From Thermoprotei archaeon (GTDB lineage Archaea > Thermoproteota > Thermoprotei > Thermofilales > B15-G2), in NCBI GenBank assembly GCA_003649445.1, contig QMRV01000020.1, positions 1 to 38,589 on the forward strand: a DNA stretch of 38,589 nucleotides. The letters are read 5' to 3'. A model generated the notes under the pieces. The model made no database searches, had not been told where the DNA came from, and was given only the letters and a program-made list of their open reading frames with translations. This document shows, one piece after another, positions 1-8,117 of this stretch. The position numbers and the translations under genes were made by a program. Numbering within the stretch: the stretch's first letter is position 1; each line of letters starts with the position of its first letter.

Positions 1-545
1 AGCTGAGCATGCGGAGCATTAAGAGCATTTTCGTGAGCGATAACAGGGAACTTAGCTATAGACTTCTGATCGACATTAAATTTCGTTAAGTATAGTCTGT
101 AGAGAAGAGCATTTAGCCCTACAAATGTAGCGCCAGTAGAAACAACATATTCACGGTCTTCTGCCATAGCGAGAGCAAATGTCACCTCGCTCGTTAACTT
201 ATCGGTCATTTTTTCTACACCTACAACCAGCACTGTGTCATAGTATCCGGAAGCAACTGCTAGAAAAGCTTGATGAATACCCATTCCTCCTGAAGCGCAA
301 GCAGCCTCTATTTTACATGCAGGAGTACCCTTTAAACCGAGACATGTTGCTATAAGAGATCCCAAGTGTTCCTGTTCTTGAAGAGCACCGCTCATCATAT
401 TACTCACGTAAATAGCGTCAACTCGATTTACTCCAGCATTGTCCAGTGCCATTAAGGCTGCCTCGACGGCTAACTCTCTAAGAGATTTCTCCCAGTGTTC
501 TCCTATACGTGTATACCCAATACCAATAATAACGGGTTTTTCCAT
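1..545 (-). CDS. Acetyl-CoA acetyltransferase (thiolase), C-terminus cut off by window edge
   Basis: Thiolase-fold enzyme, most likely the archaeal acetoacetyl-CoA thiolase that condenses two acetyl-CoA at the head of the mevalonate pathway. The frame opens with ATG at 545 and runs off the window after about 181 codons, roughly half the usual ~390 residues. The N-terminal half has the expected order: a first strand (VIIGIGYTRIG), a helix with AVEAALMALDNAG, then the nucleophile motif EAACASGG with the acyl-accepting cysteine at about residue 83. It starts 13 bp after the stop of HMG-CoA synthase on the same strand, so the two are almost certainly co-transcribed. In many archaea these two enzymes plus a DUF35 zinc-ribbon/OB protein form a complex; the DUF35 gene, if present, would lie just outside the window. 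The SCP-x-like subfamily is inferred. Confidence 0.88.
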   Translation of the reverse strand, partial: MEKPVIIGIGYTRIGEHWEKSLRELAVEAALMALDNAGVNRVDAIYVSNMMSGALQEQEHLGSLIATCLGLKGTPACKIEAACASGGMGIHQAFLAVASGYYDTVLVVGVEKMTDKLTSEVTFALAMAEDREYVVSTGATFVGLNALLYRLYLTKFNVDQKSIAKFPVIAHENALNAPHAQ

Positions 546-558
546 AATTACCCCCATT

Positions 559-1602
559 TTACATATTTATTTTTCCTCTGAAATAAAGATATGTAGAATA
601 GTTGATGTATTTTCTTCTATTGATGTAATCTGATACGAGAGGAGCTAAATTGCGTTTCTCTTCAATAGCGTCTTGAACAACTATACTAAATGCGTCGCTG
701 CCTGCGCCAGAGCCGTATGAGACTAGAAGAATACGGTCTCCCGATGTAGCTTTATCGAGAACAGAGGCTAGACCCATGAGAGAGGACGCGGCATAAGTAT
801 TTCCTATAACATTTGCAACTATCCCCGGCAGTATTTGCTCTTTCTTAAAACCAAGTTTAAGCCCTACTGATATAGGGAATTTTAGGTTTGGCTGGTGGAA
901 AACAGCGTACTTAAAGTCGGATGGCTTTAGTCCTAGTTCATCCATAAGCATCTTTGCTGCTGAAATAATATGGTGGAAGTATGCTGGAGCACCTGTAAAT
1001 CTCTGTGCATGTTGAGGATACACTTCGCTAGGCCGTCTCCAGAAATCAGGTGTATCTGTAGCATATGATAGAGAGGCTTCAATGTAGGCTAAAGTTTCGC
1101 TGGATTTGAGAGAAAAGATATACGCGGCTGCGCCACAGCCGGCAGTATACTCTAGTTCATCTCTTGGGCGTCCTTGAGCAGTATCTACGCCGATGGCTAG
1201 TGCGTATCGAACCATACTGCTTGCCACGAGAGCTATACATGATTCCATGGCTTCTGTGCCAGCTTTGCAGGCGAATTCTAAGTCAGCGGCAGCTACTTTA
1301 GGCGATGCCCCTATAGCTTCAGCCACAATGGTGGCAGTTGGTTTAACTGCATAGGGTTTACTTTCGGTGCCGAGCCGAATAGCTCCTATGCTGCTTGGAT
1401 CTATTCGAGCTCTTTTGAGAGCATTTAAAGCTGCTTCTACAGCCATGGTAGCAGAGTCTTCGTCTAATCCTACTACACTTTTTTCCTCAATGGGCAACTT
1501 TCCGGTTCTTTTCCATACTCTAGCTATTTCTTTGGCTTTAATGCGGTACATCGGTATATACACACCGTAACCCGCTATGCCAACTTCACGTAGAGGCTTC
1601 AT
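559..1602 (-). CDS. Hydroxymethylglutaryl-CoA synthase, archaeal type
   Basis: Condenses acetyl-CoA with acetoacetyl-CoA to HMG-CoA, the second step of the mevalonate route to archaeal lipids. The 347-residue length is normal for archaeal enzymes. Catalytic residues are visible: Glu80 in GTESKP, the nucleophile Cys112 in LEFACKAG, and the histidine of VFHQPN in the C-terminal half. The C-terminal thiolase-fold glycine motif ([11 protein letters not shown]) is also present. ATG start at 1602. It lies directly upstream of the thiolase on the same strand (13-bp gap), which fits the known functional coupling of the two enzymes. KAS III-type ketosynthases share the fold, but the Glu/Cys/His set and this neighbour favour HMG-CoA synthase. 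Confidence 0.95.
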   Translation of the reverse strand: MKPLREVGIAGYGVYIPMYRIKAKEIARVWKRTGKLPIEEKSVVGLDEDSATMAVEAALNALKRARIDPSSIGAIRLGTESKPYAVKPTATIVAEAIGASPKVAAADLEFACKAGTEAMESCIALVASSMVRYALAIGVDTAQGRPRDELEYTAGCGAAAYIFSLKSSETLAYIEASLSYATDTPDFWRRPSEVYPQHAQRFTGAPAYFHHIISAAKMLMDELGLKPSDFKYAVFHQPNLKFPISVGLKLGFKKEQILPGIVANVIGNTYAASSLMGLASVLDKATSGDRILLVSYGSGAGSDAFSIVVQDAIEEKRNLAPLVSDYINRRKYINYSTYLYFRGKINM

Positions 1603-1665
1603 GCTCTCACTTCGTTAATTGTTGAAACATATTACGACAATAGACTAAATAAAATTTTCTGCTAA

Positions 1666-1944
1666 TCAAAGTTTTAGACCAAATGACTTTATGAACTTCA
1701 CGATTCTTTGATATTCTTTGAGAAACTCTTCACCTTTTTCTGTCACATGGTAATAGGTTCCTCTTTCATCATACTCCTTTTTAACTAATCCTGCTTTTTC
1801 TAAATCCGATAAATACCTAGTCAATCTATCATATGATAAATTCGCGTAAAGTAGTATTTTAGTAATACGACACTTTTTTTCTTTTTTAACTGCTTCAATT
1901 ATTGAAGCATATATTTCAAGCTTAGAACGTCTACCTTTCCTCAT
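1666..1944 (-). CDS. Winged helix-turn-helix transcriptional regulator
   Basis: Small (92 aa) DNA-binding protein of the archaeal single-wHTH type (HTH_45-like). A basic N-terminus (RKGRRSK) leads into a helix with EIYASIIEAV, a helix-turn-helix with KILLYANLSYDRLTRYLSDLE as recognition region, and a beta-wing (LVKKEYDERGTYYHVT) followed by a C-terminal helix. It overlaps the membrane protein gene upstream by 4 bp (ATGA arrangement), so the two are translationally coupled. Such small wHTH/membrane-protein pairs recur in archaea. The regulator may act on its own operon or sense through its partner, but this is inference. No effector domain is visible, and the target is unknown. Confidence 0.8.
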   Translation of the reverse strand: MRKGRRSKLEIYASIIEAVKKEKKCRITKILLYANLSYDRLTRYLSDLEKAGLVKKEYDERGTYYHVTEKGEEFLKEYQRIVKFIKSFGLKL

Positions 1945-2537
1945 TTTTCTCTACCTACTCTATACAATTGTATTGATATTATTGTAAAGGCAGCTAATTG
2001 AATAAGCCTCGAAAGTAGGTAAAATGAAAAGTTTCTAAAGCAAAGAAACATTAATCCAATAAAATGATGGAGAAATAAGAGCACAAATCCCGTGAAGATA
2101 AGTAGAGAAGGTCTGCTACCTGTTATCATTCTAAAGATTATGTAAAGTAGAATAGTACATGAAATTATTTCTGAGAGAGGATTTATTAGAAAGAATATAA
2201 CTGCTTGAACAGCCTTTTCCATTTCTTCAGAAGAGTAGCTTATAGCAATAAGAAGATACGATAATGAAATTCCAATAGTGTAAATTAGTCCAAGGTTCTT
2301 AAACAAAATAAACTCTATTCTTCGTGGAGTAAGGAATGCAAGAAGCGCGACGGCACCCCTAATGGTAAAAATAGTTCCTAGTAGCAGAAAGCCTGCATAG
2401 AGAAACATTATACTTTTTAGTGCAGTTAATTTGTAAATCCTATAAGCGTAGTAAGCTATACAGATTGCTATAATTGCCGAGAATATGTCTACTATAGTAG
2501 CTACTAATGGTAGAGGCAGCATCGCTATTTCAACCAT
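1941..2537 (-). CDS. Multi-pass membrane protein, unknown function
   Basis: I do not recognise the family. The product is about 198 residues and consists almost entirely of hydrophobic stretches, roughly at 6-28, 35-60, 75-100, 105-125, 130-150 and 160-190, giving about six transmembrane helices with short loops. There is no obvious catalytic or metal motif. I chose ATG at 2537; a TTG one codon earlier (2540) is possible. On the minus strand a TATA-like CTTAAAAACA sequence lies about 50-65 bp upstream. The 3' end overlaps the start of the winged-helix regulator by 4 bp, so the pair is one transcription and translation unit. A membrane sensor paired with its regulator, or a transporter under local control, are both possible. 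Confidence 0.65.
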   Translation of the reverse strand: MVEIAMLPLPLVATIVDIFSAIIAICIAYYAYRIYKLTALKSIMFLYAGFLLLGTIFTIRGAVALLAFLTPRRIEFILFKNLGLIYTIGISLSYLLIAISYSSEEMEKAVQAVIFFLINPLSEIISCTILLYIIFRMITGSRPSLLIFTGFVLLFLHHFIGLMFLCFRNFSFYLLSRLIQLAAFTIISIQLYRVGREK

Positions 2538-2678
2538 CAATTGAATAATAAATTTGCTAATTTATCTTTTCTCCCAATTGTTTGTCTAAATGTTTTTAAG
2601 CGAAAATTAACGGAAAATCGGGGCAAGTGAAGACAATTAATTTAAGTAATTTAGGCTAGAAAATATTAGTGATTAGGC

Positions 2679-3590
2679 ATGGCGGTGAGAAAGGCTGTCA
2701 TACTTGCAGCAGGATTAGGTACAAGGCTACTCCCCATAACAAAGGAATTGCCTAAAGAAATGCTTCCGCTTTATGTAAGAGAAGGGGATATGGTCTTGCT
2801 AAAACCAGTGCTTCAAGTAATATTCGAGCAACTTTATGATGCAGGTATAAGAGAATTTTGCTTTATTGTAGGGAGAGGTAAAAGAGCTGTTGAAGACCAT
2901 TTTACTCCAGACTGGGATTTCCTGGAGTTTCTTGAATCAAAAGGGAAAGAGAGCTTAGCTGAAATGTTACAGAACTTCTATGAGAAAATAGAAGATTCTA
3001 CAATAGTATGGATAAATCAGCCCAAGCCTCGCGGAACAGGTGAAGCGCTTTTGAGAGCTCGTAAGTTTGCTGAAGACGAGCCTTTTGTTGTCTGTGCAGG
3101 CGATAATTTGTTACTTACAAACCGACCATACATGAAAGAGCTCATAGATTTTTTCAGTTCTCATGAAATATCCTGTGCACTAGTTGTTAAAAAAGTTCGA
3201 GAACCTAGGCTCTATGGAGTAATTAAAGGAGAGGAAGTAGCGAAAGGTGTGTATATAGTGAAAGATATTATAGAAAAGCCTAAAGAGCCTCCTTCTAATC
3301 TCGCGAATACCTCTATATACGTATTTTTGCCAATAGTTTTCAAAGCGCTTCAGTTCATAAAGCCGAGTCCCAGAGGAGAGCTTGAGTTAACTAGTGCAAT
3401 AGAGCTTCTCTTAAACTGGAATCTTCAAGTATATGCGCTAGAGGTAAGTGATGCTATATGGATAGATGTAGGAAATCCATCAAAATACCTGGAGGCACTT
3501 ATCATGTCTCACCACTATGCTGTAAATAAAGCTAGCGACTTAAAACAGTACATGGAATATCTTCTAAGTACCCTTGTAGTACAGACTTAA
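2679..3590 (+). CDS. UTP--glucose-1-phosphate uridylyltransferase (GalU-like nucleotidyltransferase)
   Basis: Makes UDP-glucose (or another NDP-sugar) from a sugar 1-phosphate and NTP in the cytoplasm. The Rossmann-type N-terminus carries the family signature AVILAAGLGTRLLP (residues 6-19) followed by KELPKEMLP, then PRGTGEALL near residue 113 and CAGDNLL near 140, the position of the metal-binding Asp. The length (303 aa) matches bacterial and archaeal GalU. ATG start; an AT-rich TTAATTTAAG element sits about 35 bp upstream. Its last 59 bp overlap, on the opposite strand, the 3' end of the isopentenyl phosphate kinase gene. The exact sugar and nucleotide are not decided by sequence alone; a dTTP-using relative is the main alternative. 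The epimerase at 9.8-10.7 kb could act on its product. Confidence 0.88.
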   Translation: MAVRKAVILAAGLGTRLLPITKELPKEMLPLYVREGDMVLLKPVLQVIFEQLYDAGIREFCFIVGRGKRAVEDHFTPDWDFLEFLESKGKESLAEMLQNFYEKIEDSTIVWINQPKPRGTGEALLRARKFAEDEPFVVCAGDNLLLTNRPYMKELIDFFSSHEISCALVVKKVREPRLYGVIKGEEVAKGVYIVKDIIEKPKEPPSNLANTSIYVFLPIVFKALQFIKPSPRGELELTSAIELLLNWNLQVYALEVSDAIWIDVGNPSKYLEALIMSHHYAVNKASDLKQYMEYLLSTLVVQT

Positions 3591-4335
3591 GCCTATTTTT
3601 TACAGTAATATTTACAAACACTACTTTTACTCCTCGTGATGCTGCACGAACTGCTTCTTTCAATTTCAGAAGTATTCCACCAGTAACGTCAATATTTTTG
3701 CAGCCGACTTTATTTACTGAAAGCTTGCTTATTTCTCTTGTGGTAATTTTTCTGATTAACTTGTTATTAACAAATATTCCATCAACGTCCATCCCGTAAA
3801 CTAAATACTTAGCTTTAAGTGAAATAGCTATTATTCTTGCAAGAGTATCGCCGGAAACTACTGCAAAACCGCGACTATAATCGAGTACGATGTCTCCGTG
3901 CAATAGTGGAATATAACCATTTAGTAGTAAGTGCAGCACTGGATATAGATTTATGTAAGCCAGTTTTTCATCAACAGTTCTAAGAATAGTAGAAGGATGC
4001 AGTGGGAATGCAGGAATGTTCTTGAGTCTTAAATAACGTAAAATTATGTTATCAAGTCTTTCTACATACTCTTTTGTCTCAGATATTTCTACTAGTGACT
4101 TTCTATTAGCTAATTTAACCCATTTTGCTGCCTGAGGGTGTCCAAAAGATCCTGCACCATGGATAAGCACTAAGTTGATATTGTTTGAAGTGATTACCGA
4201 GGATATTTCTTCTGCTATGTTCTCTATAACACTAGTCCTGAGAATAGGCTTTTCTCCCTTAACAGTTATTGCCGACCCTCCAAGTTTTACTACAATTGTT
4301 TTACCGGCTAATATATTCTCCCTGAGAGAACCCAA
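3532..4335 (-). CDS. Isopentenyl phosphate kinase
   Basis: Amino-acid-kinase-fold enzyme that phosphorylates isopentenyl phosphate to isopentenyl diphosphate in the archaeal variant of the mevalonate pathway. Visible features: N-terminal VVKLGGSAIT (residues 15-24), the HGAGSFGH motif (59-66) whose histidine is diagnostic of IPK, HGDIVLD and VVSGDTLARI in the middle, and YGMDVDGIF with DVTGGILLKL near the C-terminus. The start is TTG at 4335 with an AGGGG-type ribosome-binding site about 7 nt upstream. It overlaps the 3' end of biotin carboxylase by 28 bp and is the last gene of that operon. Its 3' end overlaps the convergent GalU-like gene by 59 bp, an unusually long tail-to-tail overlap. 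Confidence 0.92.
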   Translation of the reverse strand: MGSLRENILAGKTIVVKLGGSAITVKGEKPILRTSVIENIAEEISSVITSNNINLVLIHGAGSFGHPQAAKWVKLANRKSLVEISETKEYVERLDNIILRYLRLKNIPAFPLHPSTILRTVDEKLAYINLYPVLHLLLNGYIPLLHGDIVLDYSRGFAVVSGDTLARIIAISLKAKYLVYGMDVDGIFVNNKLIRKITTREISKLSVNKVGCKNIDVTGGILLKLKEAVRAASRGVKVVFVNITVKNRLKSVLQGYLEDIPCTVLSR

Positions 4336-5762
4336 GGTGAGACCCCTGTTCTATATTCTATTTCAATTCTTCTCTCTCTTATTTCGATTTTACCGATATT
4401 TATTGGCTTAATCTTTTTAGTTTTTAAAAATGTTGTACAGTAGTTTCCGCTGACAAAATCTTTGTCACAAAGTATGGCGTAGAGAAGCGGTATATTTGTC
4501 TTAATGCCTTTAATTACGTATTCTTCAAGAGCTATTTTTAGGCGATTAATTGCTTCAGTTCTAGTCTCTCCCCAAGCTATGACTTTGGCTACAAGTGGGT
4601 CATAGTATGGGGGAATTTCATATCCGGGGTAAACGCAGTCGTCTACACGTATCCAAGGGCCCTTGGGTGGAAGGTATTCTTCTATAAGACCGGGCGACGG
4701 CGTAAAGTCACTTTCAGGGTCTTCTGCGTAAACTCTTACTTCAATTGCGCATCCTCTTGCACGAATATCTTCTTGAGCATAGCTGAGAGGCCTCTCTGAA
4801 GCTATTTTGATCTGCTCTTTTACTATATCCACGCCTGTGATCATTTCAGTTACAGGATGCTCTACCTGTATTCTAGAGTTCAGTTCCATAAAGAAGAACT
4901 GCTGTGTCTCGGGAACATACAAGAATTCCACTGTTCCTGCACTGACATAATTTATTAGCTTAGCAATTCTGACAGCAGTTTCACATATTTTTATTCTTAG
5001 ATCATCGTCTAGTGCAGGTGAAGGAGATTCTTCTAAAACTTTCTGAAATCTTCTCTGGATGCTGCATTCTCTTTCAAATAAGTGTATGACGTTGCCGAAT
5101 CTATCTGCAAGTATTTGGACTTCTATATGTCTTGCGGAAGGAAAATATCTTTCCAGATATAGTTCGCTGCAGCCAAAAGCCGAGGACGCCAGCTTAGAGG
5201 CTATCTTAAAGTTTTCCTCTAGTTCTTCTCTGTTGTTGCAAATGAACATTCCGGTTCCACCGCCGCCGAATCTAGGCTTCAATATTACTGGGTACCCTAT
5301 TTTTTCAGCTACTTCGATCCCCTCCTCTATATTAGTCACAGGCTTAAATGTCCCGGGAATAACAGGAATAGAGTTTTCTTTGAGAAAAGCTCTTGCACCT
5401 ACTTTATCGCCTGAAAAAAGGTGAACTTTCGACGGAGGCCCTATGAAAATTATCCCTTCCTCTTCTAAGCGCTCAGCAAACTTGGGATTCTGTGACAAAA
5501 AACCGTATCCCGGATGGACTGCGTCAACTTCTGCTTTTTTAGCTACCTTGACTATTGCCTCAATATTCAGGTAGCTTTGCAACGGATCGGGTGGGCCAAT
5601 ACAGTAAGCCTCGTCAGCCAACAATACGTGTAGTGAACTTTTATCTGCACTTGAGTATATAGCTACGCTTCGAATACCTATAGTTCTAAGACTCTTGATA
5701 ATACGTACAGCTATCTCGCCCCTATTAGCAATGAGCACTTTCCGTATTTCCACTTTAGTCAC
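4308..5762 (-). CDS. Biotin carboxylase subunit of an acyl-CoA (or pyruvate) carboxylase
   Basis: ATP-grasp enzyme that carboxylates biotin carried by the partner BCCP. Order: N-domain KVLIANRGEIAVRI (8-21), HPGYGFLSQN (83-92), glycine-rich ATP loop GGGGTGM (166-172), catalytic ERECSIQRRFQK (230-241), metal/bicarbonate site MELNSRIQVEHPVTE (292-306), and biotin carboxylase C-terminal domain. The length (484 aa) is typical. GTG start at 5762, overlapping the BCCP stop by 4 bp (GTGA). Compared with E. coli AccC, two positions differ: the loop Arg is Thr170 and the His of QRRHQK is Phe239; the other catalytic residues are kept. No carboxyltransferase subunit is in the window, so the acceptor (acetyl-, propionyl-CoA or pyruvate) is undecided. 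Confidence 0.9.
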   Translation of the reverse strand: MTKVEIRKVLIANRGEIAVRIIKSLRTIGIRSVAIYSSADKSSLHVLLADEAYCIGPPDPLQSYLNIEAIVKVAKKAEVDAVHPGYGFLSQNPKFAERLEEEGIIFIGPPSKVHLFSGDKVGARAFLKENSIPVIPGTFKPVTNIEEGIEVAEKIGYPVILKPRFGGGGTGMFICNNREELEENFKIASKLASSAFGCSELYLERYFPSARHIEVQILADRFGNVIHLFERECSIQRRFQKVLEESPSPALDDDLRIKICETAVRIAKLINYVSAGTVEFLYVPETQQFFFMELNSRIQVEHPVTEMITGVDIVKEQIKIASERPLSYAQEDIRARGCAIEVRVYAEDPESDFTPSPGLIEEYLPPKGPWIRVDDCVYPGYEIPPYYDPLVAKVIAWGETRTEAINRLKIALEEYVIKGIKTNIPLLYAILCDKDFVSGNYCTTFLKTKKIKPINIGKIEIRERRIEIEYRTGVSPWVLSGRIY

Positions 5763-6136
5763 CCTATCTCTGCTACAGCAGAGCCGCTTTTAATAAAGTC
5801 TCCTTCCCTGACGAGAATTTTTTTGACTACACCATCTTTGTGAGAGTATATTTCAACTTTAGTTTTCATAGATTCGAGAACCGCGATAACATCTCCTTTC
5901 TTAACAAAAGATCCTTCCTTTACCTTAATCAAAATAACTTTGCCAGAAATAGGTGAGACAACACACTTTCTGGACGATATCCCGGAGGGCCTTTGTTTAA
6001 GAAATCCTTTAAATTTATTGGAAAAACTCTTCGGTCTGATAAGTGATTTAGAACTGAATGTAGAGCCAGTAAGAGAATACTCTATCTCAACATCTATAAC
6101 TCGGTCTCCAAGAAAAACTTTGAACCTTTTTCTCAT
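5759..6136 (-). CDS. Biotin carboxyl carrier protein
   Basis: Carries CO2 on a biotinylated lysine between biotin carboxylase and a carboxyltransferase. The C-terminal ~70 residues form a biotinyl/lipoyl hammerhead: VVSPISGKV, two halves of repeated KVKEGSFVKKGD / LVREGDFIKSGS type, and the attachment motif ESMKT with Lys91. The first ~55 residues are a basic, Ser-rich arm. The length (125 aa) is normal for an archaeal stand-alone BCCP. ATG start at 6136. It lies between an unknown 101-residue gene (19-bp gap) and biotin carboxylase (4-bp overlap), so it is the second gene of an operon. A lipoyl carrier is unlikely given MK in the hairpin and the neighbour. Confidence 0.92.
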   Translation of the reverse strand: MRKRFKVFLGDRVIDVEIEYSLTGSTFSSKSLIRPKSFSNKFKGFLKQRPSGISSRKCVVSPISGKVILIKVKEGSFVKKGDVIAVLESMKTKVEIYSHKDGVVKKILVREGDFIKSGSAVAEIG

Positions 6137-6155
6137 TAAATCACCTTAGTTAAGT

Positions 6156-6461
6156 CTAAGGATATTCTTCGATTTTAAGTTCGTATACTTTTTTCTCAGT
6201 TCTAATTCTTACTACAGTAGAATCCTCCTGTGGAACAAGTTCTATAAAACCTTTGAAAATCCTACTTTTGTTGGAAGATGATTCGTCGGACAATATCCGC
6301 AGTACGGCATTTACCTTCAATGCACTGTTTGCTTTAATACTGCCCGAGATATTTAGTTTTTCAGGCATTACCATCTTAAGAGCCATAATGACACCCTTTG
6401 TCAATAGTCGAATTGTTGTTAAGCTACTGTCGAAAGGATATTTAAGCTTTATTTCATACAC
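6156..6461 (-). CDS. Unknown small protein, first gene of the biotin carboxylase operon
   Basis: I do not recognise the family. The product is up to 101 residues, without membrane segments or cysteine motifs, and alternating hydrophobic/polar strands (KLKYPF, LKVNAVLRIL, FKGFIELV, VVRIRTEKKVYELKI) suggest a small beta-rich fold. It lies 19 bp upstream of the biotin carrier gene on the same strand. The start is uncertain: GTG at 6461 gives the full frame, but a TATA-like TTTTATAACC sits at 6472-6481, which would place transcription start inside that frame. ATG at 6386 is preceded by AAAGGGTG with good spacing and would give a 76-residue protein. Carboxylase accessory protein or unrelated passenger cannot be told apart here. 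Confidence 0.6.
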   Translation of the reverse strand: MYEIKLKYPFDSSLTTIRLLTKGVIMALKMVMPEKLNISGSIKANSALKVNAVLRILSDESSSNKSRIFKGFIELVPQEDSTVVRIRTEKKVYELKIEEYP

Positions 6462-6765
6462 ATATAATATGGTTATAAAATAAAATAGTTATATATCATA
6501 ATAAAAACAAGAAAAATGTTAAATATAAAAATATTGCCGAAAAAATTATGATAAAGTAAATGGCTTGTAAAAAATACATGGAATTTAATAATTCATATAG
6601 GAATTTATGCTTATTTATCTAATACAGAATAACCTTTATCGTTTTTAAATAATATAGAAGAAAATACTAGCAAAGGTCAGCTCGTCGTGAGGTCTTCATC
6701 TGTCTAGACTGGAGCGGCTTCCATCATCCCTTTTAATCAACGAGTAGGTGTAAATAAGTCTTTCT
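6462..6765. other. AT-rich intergenic region between the carboxylase operon and the M28 peptidase gene
   Basis: This 304-bp gap holds the likely promoter of the carboxylase operon (TATA-like TTTTATAACC on the minus strand at 6472-6481) and, at 6674-6733, a probable C/D box sRNA described separately. The remainder (about 6490-6670) is very AT-rich with no open frame or repeat that I can support. Confidence 0.6.
6674..6733 (-). ncRNA. Probable C/D box guide sRNA
   Basis: On the minus strand the box order of an archaeal C/D sRNA is seen: C box ATGATGG (complement of 6722-6728), 12-nt first guide, C' box AGATGAAG (6694-6701), 13-nt second guide ACCTCACGACGAG, D box CTGA (6677-6680). Total length (about 55-60 nt) is standard. 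The D' box is degenerate (TCTAGA-like). GC content is clearly above the surrounding AT-rich DNA. The second guide complement resembles, with a short internal gap, the conserved 16S stretch around the CAGCTCG/GTGAGGT sequence (E. coli ~1060-1080), but there is no long uninterrupted match that I can name, so the target is open. Confidence 0.55.
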
Positions 6766-8031
6766 TTAATGCTCTTTTTTCTTCTTTTCTCTTATACCTA
6801 GTCTTTTCTCGAAGTATTCATCTATTTTCTTTCTAATGTTTTCTGGAATTTCTCTCTTGAAGGGTATTTCTTCCGCGTTAATCATTCTTTTTATGAATTC
6901 CTCTGCTAGTATGCCTGGCGCTAAAAATCCTTCAGGTCCTATATAACGTAGATCGTCGTCAACTGTATGCGCATATATGCCTCTTCCAGTTGAGCGGAAA
7001 ATATTTAATGCAGGAATTCCTTTGTCTGCGAAAGGTGTTCCATCAGAGCTCATTATATCGTGTGCAACACTTACTCTTATGCCTAGTTCTTTAGAAAGAG
7101 CCTCAATATAGTTCTTCATGCTTTCCGGTCCAGTAGCTATAGCTGAGGTTCTGCCGATACTAGCTCCATGGACGTCAAAATTCACTACTAGCTTTATCTT
7201 CTCCAACTCATCTTTGTGCTGCTCGGTATAAGTCAATGAGCCCCTTAGTCCCAATTCTTCAGCAGCGAAGAAGGCTATTCTAATAGTTCTTTTAGTATCG
7301 ATTTTTGAAAGTACTCTAGCGAGCTCAAGAAGTATAGCTGTTCCACCAGCATTATCTAGAGCACCTACTACACCGTAAACGCTATCATAGTGTGCGCATA
7401 ACAAGATTATTTCATCGGGGTACTTACTGCCTATTTTCTCCGCGATAATATTGTATGATGTAGTCTTAAATTCTCTCTGAAGTAAGACTACTCTAGCTCG
7501 TTTAGCTCCCGACCTAACTAGCCTAAAGCAAGTATCGTATGTGATCTTAACTATAGGGCATGTTCCATGTCTCTTCCACTCATAGGGTATTTCTACATGT
7601 GAAGGCTTGCGTGCAGGAGATTCTTCTGAAGAAACTATAGCTGCCGGCTTGAGTTTTATAAGGTCTTTGTATAACTCCAAGTTGACTGAAGTAGCGAGAA
7701 GAAGAATATGGCCTTCGCCTTGAGGCCAAAATCTCCTACCTCCATCTTCAATATATTTTAAGTCAGCTTCAATACCTTCCTCGGGAGTACATCCAGTAAA
7801 ACCTACTCCAGCGCACTCCACTTTTTCCCTAAAGGGGGCAATTACCTCGAATTCTGCTTTCTTTATCTCGTATGTATGTACTTCAAAGGCTTCTTCCTTT
7901 ACTTCGCAGCCATATTCTTTAAGAGTACTAACTATATACTCTCTGGCTCTTTTTTCGCCGTCAGTGCCAGTAAACCTAGGGTAAGCTAAGTTTTTTACAT
8001 GTTCGTACGCCTTATAGGGATCAAAGGACAT
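6766..8031 (-). CDS. M28-family zinc peptidase with PA-like insert
   Basis: Probable aminopeptidase/carboxypeptidase of the M28 family. The two-zinc site is visible in order: His214 (LLCAHYDS), Asp226 (GALDNAGG), Glu258-Glu259 (AAEELGLRGS), Asp286 (NFDVHG) and a C-terminal His in YAHTVDDD near residue 382. Residues ~85-185 before the first ligand look like a protease-associated insert domain. The length (421 aa) fits the family. ATG start at 8031; no signal peptide, so it is likely cytoplasmic. The C-terminus is a Lys/Glu-rich tail. It stands alone: the divergent endonuclease III gene starts 86 bp away. Substrate preference cannot be read from sequence. Confidence 0.88.
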   Translation of the reverse strand: MSFDPYKAYEHVKNLAYPRFTGTDGEKRAREYIVSTLKEYGCEVKEEAFEVHTYEIKKAEFEVIAPFREKVECAGVGFTGCTPEEGIEADLKYIEDGGRRFWPQGEGHILLLATSVNLELYKDLIKLKPAAIVSSEESPARKPSHVEIPYEWKRHGTCPIVKITYDTCFRLVRSGAKRARVVLLQREFKTTSYNIIAEKIGSKYPDEIILLCAHYDSVYGVVGALDNAGGTAILLELARVLSKIDTKRTIRIAFFAAEELGLRGSLTYTEQHKDELEKIKLVVNFDVHGASIGRTSAIATGPESMKNYIEALSKELGIRVSVAHDIMSSDGTPFADKGIPALNIFRSTGRGIYAHTVDDDLRYIGPEGFLAPGILAEEFIKRMINAEEIPFKREIPENIRKKIDEYFEKRLGIREKKKKEH

Positions 8032-8117
8032 GTAACTCTAAACAGTAACACTGAATATAAGCTCTTCGAGACACTATTCTTCAGAAAATTCTTAAACGCA
8101 CAGTATTTTTTAATGCA

